Positions 27,836-38,421 of a stretch of DNA of 64,000 nt are shown here, in pieces. The notes under the pieces are model-generated. The model ran no database searches. It worked only from the letters and a program-made list of their open reading frames with translations, and had not been told where the DNA came from. Source of the stretch: an uncultured Verrucomicrobiales bacterium (GTDB taxonomy: Bacteria; Verrucomicrobiota; Verrucomicrobiia; Verrucomicrobiales; Akkermansiaceae); NCBI GenBank assembly GCA_937928735.1, contig CALFVF010000001.1, positions 1 to 64,000 on the forward strand. The letters are read 5' to 3'. Both the position numbers and the translations under genes were made by a program. How positions within the stretch are numbered: the first letter of the stretch is position 1; each line of letters starts with the position of its first letter.

Positions 27836-28873
27836 ATGGAAAAACCTTCGCCAATTTCGAAATTCGAGCTGAATGCAGAGCATGGGCGAGCGTTGTTCCG
27901 CGCGATGCTGACATCTCGAATGCTTGAGGCTAAGCTGAGTAGTCTCTACAAGGCGGGCAAGATTGTCGGTGGGGTTTATTTAGGCAAGGGCCAAGAAGCT
28001 CTCAGTGCCTCTCTGGGGATTTGTCTCAAGCAAGGTAGAGATGTCTTCGCGCCCTTGATTCGTGATCAGGCGGGGAGAACGGCAATGGGGGAGGAGATTA
28101 TTGAGGTCACACGAACTTACTTAGGATCTGTCGAGGGCCCGATGCGGGGGCGAGATGGAAATATTCACAGAGGACGGCCAAAAGACGGTATGCTGGCGAT
28201 GATTAGTCACTTAGGAGCCGCGGTGTCAGTGGTGGCTGGGGCACTCATGGCCAAGCGCTTGCGAGGGACTCTGGCAGGAGTGGTGGGAGCCACCTGTGTG
28301 GGGGATGGTGCGACTTCGACAGGTGCCTTTCATGAGGGGCTCAATGTGGTGGCAGTGGAGAAGCTTCCCATGGTTGTGGTGATTGCCAATAACCAGTACG
28401 CCTACTCGACACCCACGCAGAGTCAGTTTGCCTGCGAGAATTTAATTGATCGCGCTCTAGGCTACGGGCTTGTGGGACACTCAGTAGATGGGACAGATAT
28501 GCTGGCTTGTGCTGAGGTGCTTGGCGAAGCAGTGGCTCGAGCGAGAAGGGGAGAGGGGCCTCAGCTCGTTGAGGCGAAATTACTCCGTCTCTCCGGACAT
28601 GGTGAGCATGATGATGCCTCCTATGTCTCAGAGGTAATGCGTGAGAGTCACGCAGGGAGAGACTGTATGGAGGTGGCGAGAGCACAGATGCTAGAAAAGG
28701 GCTGGCATAGTGGGAGTGAGATCGCAGACCTTGAGGCGGAAGTTTCAGAGCAAATTGTGGCAGCTGTCGCTATGGCGCAGAAGGAAAATGTGCCGAATCC
28801 ATACACCGAGGACTGGTGCGCCATTGCCTCAGCCATTGGCAGAACCAGTGTAGAATCTGAGTTGTGCCTGTAA
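27836..28873 (+). CDS. Pyruvate/2-oxoacid dehydrogenase E1 component subunit alpha
   Basis: GDGATSTGAFHEGLNVVAVEKLPMVVVIANNQYAYSTP: ThDP-binding motif. Confidence 0.92.
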   Translation: MEKPSPISKFELNAEHGRALFRAMLTSRMLEAKLSSLYKAGKIVGGVYLGKGQEALSASLGICLKQGRDVFAPLIRDQAGRTAMGEEIIEVTRTYLGSVEGPMRGRDGNIHRGRPKDGMLAMISHLGAAVSVVAGALMAKRLRGTLAGVVGATCVGDGATSTGAFHEGLNVVAVEKLPMVVVIANNQYAYSTPTQSQFACENLIDRALGYGLVGHSVDGTDMLACAEVLGEAVARARRGEGPQLVEAKLLRLSGHGEHDDASYVSEVMRESHAGRDCMEVARAQMLEKGWHSGSEIADLEAEVSEQIVAAVAMAQKENVPNPYTEDWCAIASAIGRTSVESELCL

Positions 28874-29832
28874 CCTACATTGACGCGATTCGCGAAGCGC
28901 AGCTCTATCTTTTAGAGACTGACCCAGATGTCTTCCTCTACGGGCAAGATATCGGGGAGTTTGGTGGTGCCTTTAAGGCGACCAAAGGACTCCAAGAGCG
29001 CTTCCCAGGCAGAGTGAAGGATGCGCCGATTAGTGAGGACGCCATGATAGGTGTGGCTGTAGGGGCGGCGATTGAGGGGATGAAGCCTATTGTCGAAATG
29101 CAGTTTGCGGACTTTTCTTCCATCGCATTTAACCAGATTGTCAATCAAGCGGCGACGCATTACTACCGTACAGGAGTGTCGATACCGCTGACAGTGCGAA
29201 TGCCCTCTGGAGGTACTCCTGGTTCTGGCCCATTTCACAGTCAGTCTATGGAGTCGATCTACGCGCACTACCCAGGAATTGTTGTGGTGACACCAGCGAC
29301 TGTGGCGGATGCGTATTCGATGCTCATTGAGTCTGTGCAGTGCCCAGATCCGGTCGTGTACTGCGAGCACAAGTTCCTCTACCGCTGGCTCAAGGCTGAA
29401 GATTTCAAAGGTGATGGCCTACCTATCGGTAAGGCGAGAATCACTCGCTCCGGCAAGCACGCCACAGTGGTCGCCTACAGTGCGATGGTGCATGAGGCTG
29501 TGAGAGCTGCAGACATTCTCCAGCGTGAGGGTGGCTGGGAAATCGAGGTAGTGGACTTACGCAGTGTAAAGCCCATGGACACAGATACGATCATCGCCTC
29601 TGTCGCACGCACAGGGCGCCTGCTGGCACTCGGAGAAGCCTTCCCATGGGGTGGGGTGAGTGCTGAGGTGGTCTCGCGCGTGGTAGCCGAAGGCTTTCAT
29701 CTCCTTGATGCACCTCCGATGAGGCTCAATGCCAAAGACACCCCAGTGCCCTATCATCCGAAGCTCTGGGCAGCACATCGACCAACACCAGAGAGCGTCT
29801 GTGTCGCTCTTCGCCAGCTGCTAGCCTACTAA
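28864..29832 (+). CDS. Pyruvate/2-oxoacid dehydrogenase E1 component subunit beta
   Basis: YIDAIREAQLYLLETDPDVFLYGQDIGEFGGAFKATKGLQERF...; overlaps the E1 alpha 3' end. Confidence 0.93.
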   Translation: MPVTYIDAIREAQLYLLETDPDVFLYGQDIGEFGGAFKATKGLQERFPGRVKDAPISEDAMIGVAVGAAIEGMKPIVEMQFADFSSIAFNQIVNQAATHYYRTGVSIPLTVRMPSGGTPGSGPFHSQSMESIYAHYPGIVVVTPATVADAYSMLIESVQCPDPVVYCEHKFLYRWLKAEDFKGDGLPIGKARITRSGKHATVVAYSAMVHEAVRAADILQREGGWEIEVVDLRSVKPMDTDTIIASVARTGRLLALGEAFPWGGVSAEVVSRVVAEGFHLLDAPPMRLNAKDTPVPYHPKLWAAHRPTPESVCVALRQLLAY

Positions 29833-29874
29833 TGATCACGAAGATCAATTCTCTATTCTCAAGAAACTGATATT

Positions 29875-31113
29875 ATGCCCGAAGTTCCCATTTTGATGCC
29901 CCAGCTTGGAGAGTCTATCGCTGAGGCGACCATTATTCGTCTCGCCGTGAGTGTCGGAGACACCGTGGAGACGGATCAAGAGATTATTGAGGTTGAGACC
30001 AATAAGGCGACGATGGGAGTGACCACTCTCTGTAGTGGCGTGATGAAGGAAATCTACGCCACTGAAGCTCAGAGTTATGCCGTGGGTAGTGTTCTAGGGC
30101 TACTTGAGGCCACACAGGAAGAAGTCGAGCGCACTGGTGTCTCAGTCGCTGGCAGCGAGGAAGAGAAGGATCGCGCGCTAGCAGAAGGTGCGGGAGTGAG
30201 GGAAGATGAGGCGAATTTGCATTTTAAAACAGAGGATGGCGGTGTCTTTGAGCGCCGTGTGGTGGAGCCTAATGTCAAAGGCCTCCCGGTACCCGCTGGG
30301 AAAAAAGGATCACTCTACATTTCACCGAGAATGCGCGCACGCATGGATGAACTCGGACTGCAGGCCGCAGATATTTCAGCGATTCCGGGTACGGGTCGCG
30401 GTGGCCGGGTGACAGTAGAAGACCTGGAGAGCTTTCTTGAGTACATTGATACATGGCCGAGCTCACCTGCCTCTCCGATGCGCTTGGCGGTGGCTGATGC
30501 GATGCGCCGTAGCTGGATGCGCCCCCTTGCCTCCGTAGGGCACCCCGTGGTGCTTGATCATGTGCTGGACTACCGGAGACAGCAGTCACCAAAGCCAGGT
30601 TTGACACTGTATGTGCTCAGAGCTTTTGCTATAGCCTTGCGTGAGGAACCTACAGCCGCGGGTTTTCTAATGGGGGATCGCATAGTGCATCCAAGGGCCT
30701 TTGATATTGGCGTGGCCGTGCAGGTGAATGATGGTGTGATGGTGCCGATTGTTCGCCACACAGACACGAAGTCCGTGCCTGAGCTCGCTGAGGAATATGC
30801 GCTTTTAGTGGATCAAGCCAGAAACCGCCGCCTCGGGGAGAGTGAGCTCAAGGGAGGGATCGCCACGGTGACAAACTTCGGGACATTTGGCCTGACATGG
30901 GGGACTCCTATTCCTCTGCCCAATGAGTCTCTGATTCTCGGTGTCAGTGCGGGGGTGAAGCGTCCCGTCTGGAGTGAGCAGGTGAATGCCTTTATCCCGG
31001 TGACTGAGGCAGAGTTAGTGCTGACTTTTGATCACCGAGTGATTGATGGAGGGGATGCAGGCCGTCTACTTAAGCGTGTCGCGGAACTACTGGCAAAACC
31101 CTCTGAGTTATAG
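29875..31113 (+). CDS. 2-oxoacid dehydrogenase E2 (dihydrolipoyl acyltransferase)
   Basis: Lipoyl domain (IIEVETNKATMGV), peripheral subunit-binding domain (SPRMRARMDELGLQAADISAIPGTGRGGRVTVEDL), catalytic DHRVIDGGDAGRLL. Confidence 0.92.
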   Translation: MPEVPILMPQLGESIAEATIIRLAVSVGDTVETDQEIIEVETNKATMGVTTLCSGVMKEIYATEAQSYAVGSVLGLLEATQEEVERTGVSVAGSEEEKDRALAEGAGVREDEANLHFKTEDGGVFERRVVEPNVKGLPVPAGKKGSLYISPRMRARMDELGLQAADISAIPGTGRGGRVTVEDLESFLEYIDTWPSSPASPMRLAVADAMRRSWMRPLASVGHPVVLDHVLDYRRQQSPKPGLTLYVLRAFAIALREEPTAAGFLMGDRIVHPRAFDIGVAVQVNDGVMVPIVRHTDTKSVPELAEEYALLVDQARNRRLGESELKGGIATVTNFGTFGLTWGTPIPLPNESLILGVSAGVKRPVWSEQVNAFIPVTEAELVLTFDHRVIDGGDAGRLLKRVAELLAKPSEL

Positions 31114-31238
31114 CAGGGTATCCTCTGGAAATGGGCGAAAAAGTGCCCATTAGGAGGAGAAATTTTCCCTGAAATATTCTGCCCAAAAAGCTGGTTTCGC
31201 GACTTGCTTTATCCCGTTTGCTGAAGAGGATATATCTC

Positions 31239-32345
31239 GTGAGTAACCTAGCAATAAGAGTCGAACATGTCAGCCGGTATTTTAAAGATACGGTCGCCTT
31301 GGATGATGTGTCACTGAGTATTGGGAAGGGAGATTTGTTTTTTTTATTGGGTGCTAGTGGCTGTGGTAAGACAACATTGTTGCGCAGTATCGCCGGGCTC
31401 GAAGCTCCCGACTCTGGGAAAGTGTTTTTTGGAAATCGAGATGTGACTTCTGTGCCAACACACAAGAGAGAGGCTGCAATGGTCTTTCAGAGCTATGCGC
31501 TCTGGCCCCATATGTCAGTGGGTGAAAATGTGTCCTTTGGCCTAGAAGAAAGGGGTGTGGTGGGAGATGAGCTGGTGGATAGAACTCTAGAGGCTCTTAA
31601 GGGTGTGTATTTAGAAGGGTATGAGGATCGCCGTATTGACCAGCTCTCTGGTGGCCAGCAGCAGCGCGTGGCTCTTGCGAGAGCTCTGGTGGTTCGGCCG
31701 AAGTGCTTGCTGTTAGATGAGCCGCTTTCTAACTTAGACACCCAGCTAAGACTAGAAATGCGCTTAGAGATCAGACGCATTGTGAAAGAATACGGGCTAA
31801 CGGCCGTGTATGTCACTCATGACCAAGAAGAGGCTCTCTCTGTGGCAGATAAAATAGCGGTGATGGCTGAGGGGAGAGTGCAGCAAGTGGGAACACCTGA
31901 GGAAGTGTACCGGAAACCTCTCAATAAGCATGTGGCACAGTTCATAGGGGCGACGAATTTCTTACACGGTAAGGTGGAGTGGATTGTGAGAGATGACGAT
32001 GAGGACTATGTGGTGAGAATCCGCTCAGAAGTGGGAGAGCTCTACCAGGGCTCTGTCTCTGATAAGTCCTGGAAGCCCACTATCGGGGATGAGGTGCAGG
32101 CCTCGATTCGGCCAGAGGCATTTCGCTTTGATGACTCAGGGGATGTGATTAATCAGATGTTTGGTGAAATTGAGGAGAAAGTCTACCAAGGGCCGACTGT
32201 GCAGTACCTTGTGCGCCGTGATAGTGGAGATTACATCCACGTCTCAGAGATGAATCCCAGTTTCACTAAAGAACCGGGTGATCGTGTGACGATGATTGCG
32301 CGTAAGGAAGACGTGGCTGTACTAAAGATGAGTGATGATAAGTAG
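31239..32345 (+). CDS. ABC transporter ATP-binding protein (Fe3+/polyamine type)
   Basis: Walker A GASGCGKTTLLRS, signature LSGGQQQRVALARAL, Walker B LLLDEPLSNLD. Confidence 0.93.
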   Translation: MSNLAIRVEHVSRYFKDTVALDDVSLSIGKGDLFFLLGASGCGKTTLLRSIAGLEAPDSGKVFFGNRDVTSVPTHKREAAMVFQSYALWPHMSVGENVSFGLEERGVVGDELVDRTLEALKGVYLEGYEDRRIDQLSGGQQQRVALARALVVRPKCLLLDEPLSNLDTQLRLEMRLEIRRIVKEYGLTAVYVTHDQEEALSVADKIAVMAEGRVQQVGTPEEVYRKPLNKHVAQFIGATNFLHGKVEWIVRDDDEDYVVRIRSEVGELYQGSVSDKSWKPTIGDEVQASIRPEAFRFDDSGDVINQMFGEIEEKVYQGPTVQYLVRRDSGDYIHVSEMNPSFTKEPGDRVTMIARKEDVAVLKMSDDK

Positions 32346-33843
32346 GCATGTTAGAAAGCAATGTGGAGTGATCGGCGCGCTCATTATAGTGGCGCTGGCA
32401 CCATTGTTGTTTCAAGCGAAGCGCATAGTGAGCCCAGGTCAGGCAGATCTCAGGCTGACTGTGATTAGCCCGCATAATGAATCGATCCGCAGAGAGTTCT
32501 CTACAGCCTTTTACCATTACTATCGAGAAAAGTCTGGGAAGTCTGTGTACATTGATTGGCTTAATCCTGGGGGGACTTCTGAGATTCGACGTGTGATTGA
32601 TGATAAGTTCTCCAATGCCCAGAAGCATGGAAAAAAGGGAATAGGAATTGATGTGTTTTTTGGTGGGGGGGAGTATGACTTTTCGCGTCAGGCGAGCTTT
32701 GAGCCCAAGCGTTTTGTGCCCTTAGAGGTCTTTGAGCAGAAACCAGAGTGGTTCGAGGACTCGGTGATTGCGCAGAGTTTTAGTGGGGAAGTGTACTATG
32801 AAAAAGAACGTCATTGGGTGGGGACGTGTCTCTCTCAGTTTGGTATTTGTTATAATACAGATTTGGTGAAGAGACTGGGAAATGATGACCCGAAGGAGTG
32901 GAGTGACCTCGCCCACCCAAGTTACTTTGGTAAAATCGCTCTCGCAGATCCTCAGAAGAGTGGATCCATTGCGAAAGCCTTTGAGATGCTCATTCAGCAG
33001 ACCATTCAGGAGAGACTAGCGAGCACTGTAGCAAAAACCGCGGAGACCGAGCAGCAGCGGCGAGCTCGTGCCATTCGGCACGGATGGGCAGATGGGCTGA
33101 ATCTGATCCAGCGAATCTCGGCGAATGCGCGCTACTTCACAGACAGTGCCACAAAGATTCCCCTCGATGTCGCCCAGGGGGATGCGGCCGCTGGGATGTG
33201 TGTCGATTTCTATGGTCGTGCCTATCATCAGAAGCATAAGAAAGAAGATGGGACGTCTCGCTTAGAGTGGATTTCTCCAAAGGCAGGCTCCTCTGTGAGT
33301 GTGGATCCCGTCGCCATTTTTCGGGGGGCTCCCGCACCAGAGCTAGCACAGGAATTTGTCACCTTTTTACTCAGTGAGCGCGGACAGATTCTGTGGAATG
33401 CCCGGGCAGGTGTAGAGGGTGGACCCGAAATACGATCTTTAGGCAGATTGCCTGTTCGCCGTGATATGTACACAGCCGCACATCTTGCGAAGTTTGCCAA
33501 CCCAGAGGCGAATCCCTATGAGAATTATAATGAATTCACCTATCATCCTGAGTACACAGCGGCTGGATTTAATGCGATGCGAATGATTATTCGTGTGATG
33601 TGTATTGATGTGCACGATGAGCTCGTGGAGGCTTGGCAGGCACTGATAGAAGCTGATTTCCCAGAGCGTGCGACACACCATTTCCATGATGTCGCGATTG
33701 TTTCCTATGAGCGAACTATGGGTGAGATTCGAGAACAAATAAAATCTGGAAAACAGTTAGAAACACTAGGCATGCGCAAGCGCCTCGCGAGTGTGTTTCG
33801 GCGTAATTATCAACAAACCATTCGTTTAGCAGCCCGACGATAA
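32332..33843 (+). CDS. Extracellular solute-binding protein (iron-type)
   Basis: N-terminal TM; DVFFGGGEYDFSRQ...; HWVGTCLSQFGICYNTDLVKRLG; flanked by ATPase and permease. Confidence 0.82.
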   Translation: MMISRHVRKQCGVIGALIIVALAPLLFQAKRIVSPGQADLRLTVISPHNESIRREFSTAFYHYYREKSGKSVYIDWLNPGGTSEIRRVIDDKFSNAQKHGKKGIGIDVFFGGGEYDFSRQASFEPKRFVPLEVFEQKPEWFEDSVIAQSFSGEVYYEKERHWVGTCLSQFGICYNTDLVKRLGNDDPKEWSDLAHPSYFGKIALADPQKSGSIAKAFEMLIQQTIQERLASTVAKTAETEQQRRARAIRHGWADGLNLIQRISANARYFTDSATKIPLDVAQGDAAAGMCVDFYGRAYHQKHKKEDGTSRLEWISPKAGSSVSVDPVAIFRGAPAPELAQEFVTFLLSERGQILWNARAGVEGGPEIRSLGRLPVRRDMYTAAHLAKFANPEANPYENYNEFTYHPEYTAAGFNAMRMIIRVMCIDVHDELVEAWQALIEADFPERATHHFHDVAIVSYERTMGEIREQIKSGKQLETLGMRKRLASVFRRNYQQTIRLAARR

Positions 33844-35540
33844 TGAAGAAGATCACCGCTATATTGATTGTCGCAGTCGTAAGTTTGTTGTTTGGGCTGT
33901 TCTTTCTCTACCCAGTTGCCGAAGTGCTCAAGGTCGCGTTCTTAAATGAGAGCGGCGAGTTTACACTGGATTATTTTTTGGGGATTTTTAATGATCCTAT
34001 TTATCTGGAGGGACTTTGGAATGCCTTTAAGCTTGGTGTGGTCTCTACAGTTGTGACCTTTGCGATCGCTTTTCCGCTAGCCCTAGGCACTCACCTCTGG
34101 AAGTTCCCGCTCAAAAAGGTGCTGACCATTTTGATCTTAGCGCCACTGGTACTTCCGCCTTTTGTGGGGGCTGTCGGGGTGAAGCATATCTTTGGTGTGG
34201 AAGGGGCCTTTAATAGCCTGCTGATTGATTTTGGGCTGATGTCGAGCACGAGTCCCTATGACTGGTTAGGGGAGGGGCGTTTTTGGGGTGTTGTGATCAT
34301 GTTAGCTCTGCACCTTTATCCGATTCTCTACATGAATATCGTCTCTGCTCTCAGTCATCTTGACCCGGCGATGGAGCAAGCCGCGCAGAATCTAGGGGCC
34401 TCGCCGTGGAGCCGTTTCCGCAAAATTACCTTGCCTCTCTGCATGCCGGGAGTGTTTGCGGGTGCTTCCATTGTCTTTATTTGGTCCTTTACAGAGCTCG
34501 GAGTACCTCTTGTCTTTGACTACTCAAGGGTGGCGCCAGTGCAGATTTTTGATGGGCTAAAGAGCCTAGATAGTGACCCGACTCCCTACGCTATTGTCGC
34601 TGTGATGCTTGTAGTGTCTGTCATAGTGTTCTTATTCTCTAAGCTCGTCCTTGGGAGGTCGCCCTTGGGTTCTTCCGCTCGACCTAAAATGAAGCGTGAA
34701 GAACGCACCCTACCTCCAGTGCTTGGCTGGTTAGTGTCTCTGGGTTTTATGCTGATGTTTCTGGTGGCCTCGATCCCTCATTTGGGTGTTCTATTTCTCT
34801 CGGTGTCGACAGATTGGTACGGGACAGTATTTCCTGAGTCACTCACTGGGGCTCACTATGGAGAGGGCCTTGGTCACCCCATGGTGACGGGCTCGATCCG
34901 AAATAGCCTGCTCTATGCTTCTGGAGCGACTTTGATTGATGTCATCCTTGGCTGCGCGATCGCCTATGTGATCGTGCGCTCGACCATATGGGGGCGCAAT
35001 TTACTCGATGCACTGATGATGCTACCTCTCGCAGTCCCAGGTTTAGTACTTGCTTTTGGTTACTTCGCTCTGAGTCAGGAGAATCAGCTATTCTATGGAC
35101 TGGCCAATGTGTTTGAGAGTCCGGTGCTGCTGCTGATCATTGCCTATGCGGTTCGGAGATTACCTTATGTGGTTCGTGCTGCTGTAGCGGGGCTTGAGCA
35201 GAGTGATGTTGTGCTCGAAGAAGCCGCCTTATCGATGGGGGCTCCACCAAGGCGTGCCTTTCAGCGAATTGCTCTGCCTTTGATTGGTGCCAATGTGATT
35301 GCTGGTGCGATTTTGGCCTTCGCCTTTGCGATGTTAGAGGTCTCAGATAGTTTGATTTTAGCCCAGCAGGCGGAGCACTATCCGGTGACTAAAGCGATCT
35401 ACGCCCTACTAAGTACTCTGGGAAGTGGGCATGAAATTGCTTCGGCTCTCGGTGTCTGGGCGATGGTGTTCTTGGGCATCGCTATTGCAGGTGCCTTTAT
35501 TCTTGTTGGGAAACGTGGCGGGAGTTTATTCCGCTTATGA
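33843..35540 (+). CDS. Iron ABC transporter permease (FbpB-like, fused double permease)
   Basis: Two permease halves with EAA loops (EQAAQNLGASPWSRFRKITLPL; EEAALSMGAPPRRAFQRIALPLI). Confidence 0.92.
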   Translation: MKKITAILIVAVVSLLFGLFFLYPVAEVLKVAFLNESGEFTLDYFLGIFNDPIYLEGLWNAFKLGVVSTVVTFAIAFPLALGTHLWKFPLKKVLTILILAPLVLPPFVGAVGVKHIFGVEGAFNSLLIDFGLMSSTSPYDWLGEGRFWGVVIMLALHLYPILYMNIVSALSHLDPAMEQAAQNLGASPWSRFRKITLPLCMPGVFAGASIVFIWSFTELGVPLVFDYSRVAPVQIFDGLKSLDSDPTPYAIVAVMLVVSVIVFLFSKLVLGRSPLGSSARPKMKREERTLPPVLGWLVSLGFMLMFLVASIPHLGVLFLSVSTDWYGTVFPESLTGAHYGEGLGHPMVTGSIRNSLLYASGATLIDVILGCAIAYVIVRSTIWGRNLLDALMMLPLAVPGLVLAFGYFALSQENQLFYGLANVFESPVLLLIIAYAVRRLPYVVRAAVAGLEQSDVVLEEAALSMGAPPRRAFQRIALPLIGANVIAGAILAFAFAMLEVSDSLILAQQAEHYPVTKAIYALLSTLGSGHEIASALGVWAMVFLGIAIAGAFILVGKRGGSLFRL

Positions 35541-35562
35541 TAATACCACCTCAGAAAACAAT

Positions 35563-36093
35563 ATGGCGATAGAAAGATTTCAAAACAACGAACCTAAGAT
35601 AGATGCTTCTGCATTTGTTGCAGCAAGTGCTGACTTGATTGGAAAGGTGGAGATTAAGGAGAAGGCGAGTGTGTGGCATCATGCGACCCTGCGTGGGGAT
35701 TTGAATGAAATCGTGATCGGGGCGAATTCAAATATACAGGATAACTGTGTGGTTCACCTCTCTGATGATCTAGGAACCTATGTGGGGGAATATGTCACTG
35801 TGGGTCACAGTGCGATACTGCATGCTTGCACACTAGAAGATGGAGTGCTGGTTGGCATGGGTGCTTGTGTGATGGATGGTGCAGTGATTGGAGCGAGAAG
35901 TATCATCGGGGCGAAAGCTCTGGTGACTCAGGGAATGATCGTGCCACCAGATTCACTAGTACTTGGCTCTCCTGCTAGAGTGATACGAACACTGAGTGCA
36001 GAAGAGCAGGTGAGTGGCCGCCTTCTGGCTGAGAAATATGTGAAGAATGGCCAGCTCTATAGAGAGCGTCCATCTGGTGGATTAGTGACTTAG
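35563..36093 (+). CDS. Gamma carbonic anhydrase family (left-handed beta helix)
   Basis: ASVWHHATLRGDLNEIVIGANSNIQDNCVVHL...VTVGHSAILHACTLEDGVLVGMGACVMDGAVIG. Confidence 0.92.
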   Translation: MAIERFQNNEPKIDASAFVAASADLIGKVEIKEKASVWHHATLRGDLNEIVIGANSNIQDNCVVHLSDDLGTYVGEYVTVGHSAILHACTLEDGVLVGMGACVMDGAVIGARSIIGAKALVTQGMIVPPDSLVLGSPARVIRTLSAEEQVSGRLLAEKYVKNGQLYRERPSGGLVT

Positions 36094-36121
36094 TGGAGTA
36101 TGAGTGAGGAGAGAATATAGT

Positions 36122-36568
36122 ATGAATGATTTAGTCAGAGTGGAGCCCATAGCCTTATTTCCGACTCAGGGGGGCTGTGCTCTTTTCCTGGGAGACGGGG
36201 AGAAAGAGATTGTTTTTTATATCGAGCCTGGTCTCGGGATGTCAATTAATAGTGTGCTCGGTAAAGAGCGCCCACCCAGGCCTCTGAGCCATGATTTATT
36301 CACCTGCACTCTCCAGGCACTCGGAGGCAGAGTGACAAAGGTGATTATTGTCGATGTTCAGGGAGAGGTCTTTTATGCACGTCTGTGGATAGAGGCTGAG
36401 AATGAAATCATGGAGCGCAAGATCATAGAGGTCGACTCAAGACCGAGTGACGCGATTGCGATGGCTGTTCGAGCAGAAGCTCCGATTTACTTTATCCGAG
36501 CGATCTGGGAGAAACTCGAAGACATGTCTGGAGTTCTCAAAAAGATGCGAGACGCTCAGCAAGAATAG
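36122..36568 (+). CDS. Bifunctional nuclease (BFN/DUF151) domain protein
   Basis: IIEVDSRPSDAIAMAVRAEAPIYF signature. Confidence 0.85.
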   Translation: MNDLVRVEPIALFPTQGGCALFLGDGEKEIVFYIEPGLGMSINSVLGKERPPRPLSHDLFTCTLQALGGRVTKVIIVDVQGEVFYARLWIEAENEIMERKIIEVDSRPSDAIAMAVRAEAPIYFIRAIWEKLEDMSGVLKKMRDAQQE

Positions 36569-36596
36569 TGCTGTTATTCAGATTGTTAGGATGGTT

Positions 36597-37472
36597 CTAG
36601 CGAACTGATATCGTGGTGGCGAGTGTGTGACTCTGTTCTGGCTCTAGAGTATAGATGTCATCTAGAGCATTTGCCGCCTCGATGCAGAGGAATCCTTTGT
36701 ATTCGTGGTTTCCGAGATCGGCCATGCCGGCGGACTTTTCACTCCACGGATTCCAGACAACTGTCGACTGGCTACCTGATTTTCTAACAAGAATATCACG
36801 CCTCCAGAGAGGGTCATGGATGACGGTGTCACTACTTGTGTTTTGGTAAACGCGGTCAAGTTCCCCCTGGAAGCGAATCGAGCCATTCTGTGTACTCTGT
36901 TCATTCACCACAGTGTCTAGGTAGGGAGTTGCTGTGAGTCCACTAACGGTCACTTCATCGATGTTAGAGATATTGAAGTAGGTGTGTAGCGCTCCTCCGA
37001 TCGTGCATGGTTCTTCTCCTGAGTTGGTTGTAGTTAGGGAGAGGGAGAGTTCCTTGCCGACTCGCAGAGTGGCTGTGGTTTCTGTCTGATGGGGCCAGAT
37101 AGAGACTCCTTCGAGCGGGAGGCGCAGCACGATTTCTGTGTAGGCACTCTCGCTGGCTGTGGAGACGATTTCCCAAAAACGATTTCTCGCAAAGCCATGA
37201 GATGGCATGGAGCTGTCTGTCGGGTGGGCGTTAAACCAAGGCCAGCAAATCGGAATGCCACCACGAATGGCTTTGCCTTCTTTGTAAATAGCTTCTGCAC
37301 TTGTGAAGATCACTGGTTTTTGACCTTTTGGATGGAAACTAGTGACATGGGCTCCGTGCAGGGCGATCTGAGCAGTGGCATGAGCATTGCGGATATCTAT
37401 GATAGGGTAGCCAGGAGAGAGCTCGCGAATGGTGAGTTCATTCGGGATAGCGTGTTGTTTCAGAGATTCCAT
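36597..37472 (-). CDS. D-hexose-6-phosphate mutarotase (YeaD-like)
   Basis: ATAQIALHGAHVTSFHPKG...IRGGIPICWPWFNAHPTDSSMPSHGFARNRFWEI. Confidence 0.9.
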   Translation of the reverse strand: MESLKQHAIPNELTIRELSPGYPIIDIRNAHATAQIALHGAHVTSFHPKGQKPVIFTSAEAIYKEGKAIRGGIPICWPWFNAHPTDSSMPSHGFARNRFWEIVSTASESAYTEIVLRLPLEGVSIWPHQTETTATLRVGKELSLSLTTTNSGEEPCTIGGALHTYFNISNIDEVTVSGLTATPYLDTVVNEQSTQNGSIRFQGELDRVYQNTSSDTVIHDPLWRRDILVRKSGSQSTVVWNPWSEKSAGMADLGNHEYKGFLCIEAANALDDIYTLEPEQSHTLATTISVR

Positions 37473-37551
37473 AAAATCATATTACAAGAAATCAGCGAAT
37501 TAGCGAGGCCGAAGTCATTGTTTTTCACCCGTAGAATGATAGAGTGCTGCG

Positions 37552-38298
37552 ATGACTAGACAGGAAGTGCAGACGCTAAACGAAGACTTTGATCGCATCC
37601 TCAGAGAAGCTGGGGCAGAGCGAAGTATCCTAGCACAAGTGGGAGAGCACGAGGTCTGTGGCTATGCGCTATGGAGAGAAGGAGCACCCCTAGTCATGCT
37701 TTCTGCGGGGATTCACGGGGATGAACCTGCGGGGCCACTAGCAGTAAAGGCCTTATTGAAGCAAGGTTTGTTAGATTCTGCATGTAGCTGGTTGATATGC
37801 CCGCTACTGAATCCACATGGTCTCGTGGAGAACATCAGAGAGAATGCCGATGGCGTGGATCTGAATCGCGACTACTTAAAGCAAGTCTCAGCCGAGGTGC
37901 AAGGTCATGTGAAATGGCTGTGCCAGTGCAGGGAGAAGCAGAGTGTGGATGTGTTTCTCTCTCTGCATGAGGACTGGGAGAGCGCGGGGTTTTACTGTTA
38001 TGAGATTAACTGTGGAGAAGACCAGCCTAGCCGTGTGAAGTCATTGCTCAAAGCGGTTTCTGAGCATGTTGATATTGAGAAGGCTACAGAGATTGATGGA
38101 CACAGTGTGAGGGAGGCTGGCTGGATTTATCACAGGGCGGAACCCGATGTCCCAGAGGGGTGGCCAGAGGCGATTTTCTTGGCGAAATTAGGCTGCCCGC
38201 TATCATTTACTCTAGAGACACCAAGTCAAATTTCGTTAGAGAGGCGTGTTCATGCACATGTCACTGCTGTCAAAGAGCTGTTAAACGTATGTTTATAA
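37552..38298 (+). CDS. M14 / succinylglutamate desuccinylase-aspartoacylase-like metallopeptidase
   Basis: SAGIHGDEPAGPLAVKALL (HxxE) and NADGVDLNRDYL. Confidence 0.78.
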   Translation: MTRQEVQTLNEDFDRILREAGAERSILAQVGEHEVCGYALWREGAPLVMLSAGIHGDEPAGPLAVKALLKQGLLDSACSWLICPLLNPHGLVENIRENADGVDLNRDYLKQVSAEVQGHVKWLCQCREKQSVDVFLSLHEDWESAGFYCYEINCGEDQPSRVKSLLKAVSEHVDIEKATEIDGHSVREAGWIYHRAEPDVPEGWPEAIFLAKLGCPLSFTLETPSQISLERRVHAHVTAVKELLNVCL

Positions 38299-38421
38299 GG
38301 AATTCAAAAATCATCTGAAGATGAAAAATGTACTTGATTACTGTGATGAATTCTGGCTATTATGTTAGCTCTAATAAATAATTCATCCTCCTAAGTAAGC
38401 ACCCCAATAAGAAGAAAGACA

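Noticed and set aside
31130-31151. Hairpin AATGGGC-GAAAAAGT-GCCCATT between the E2 gene and the ABC operon
   Set aside because: Not followed by a T-tract in either direction, so not called as a terminator; short enough to be chance.
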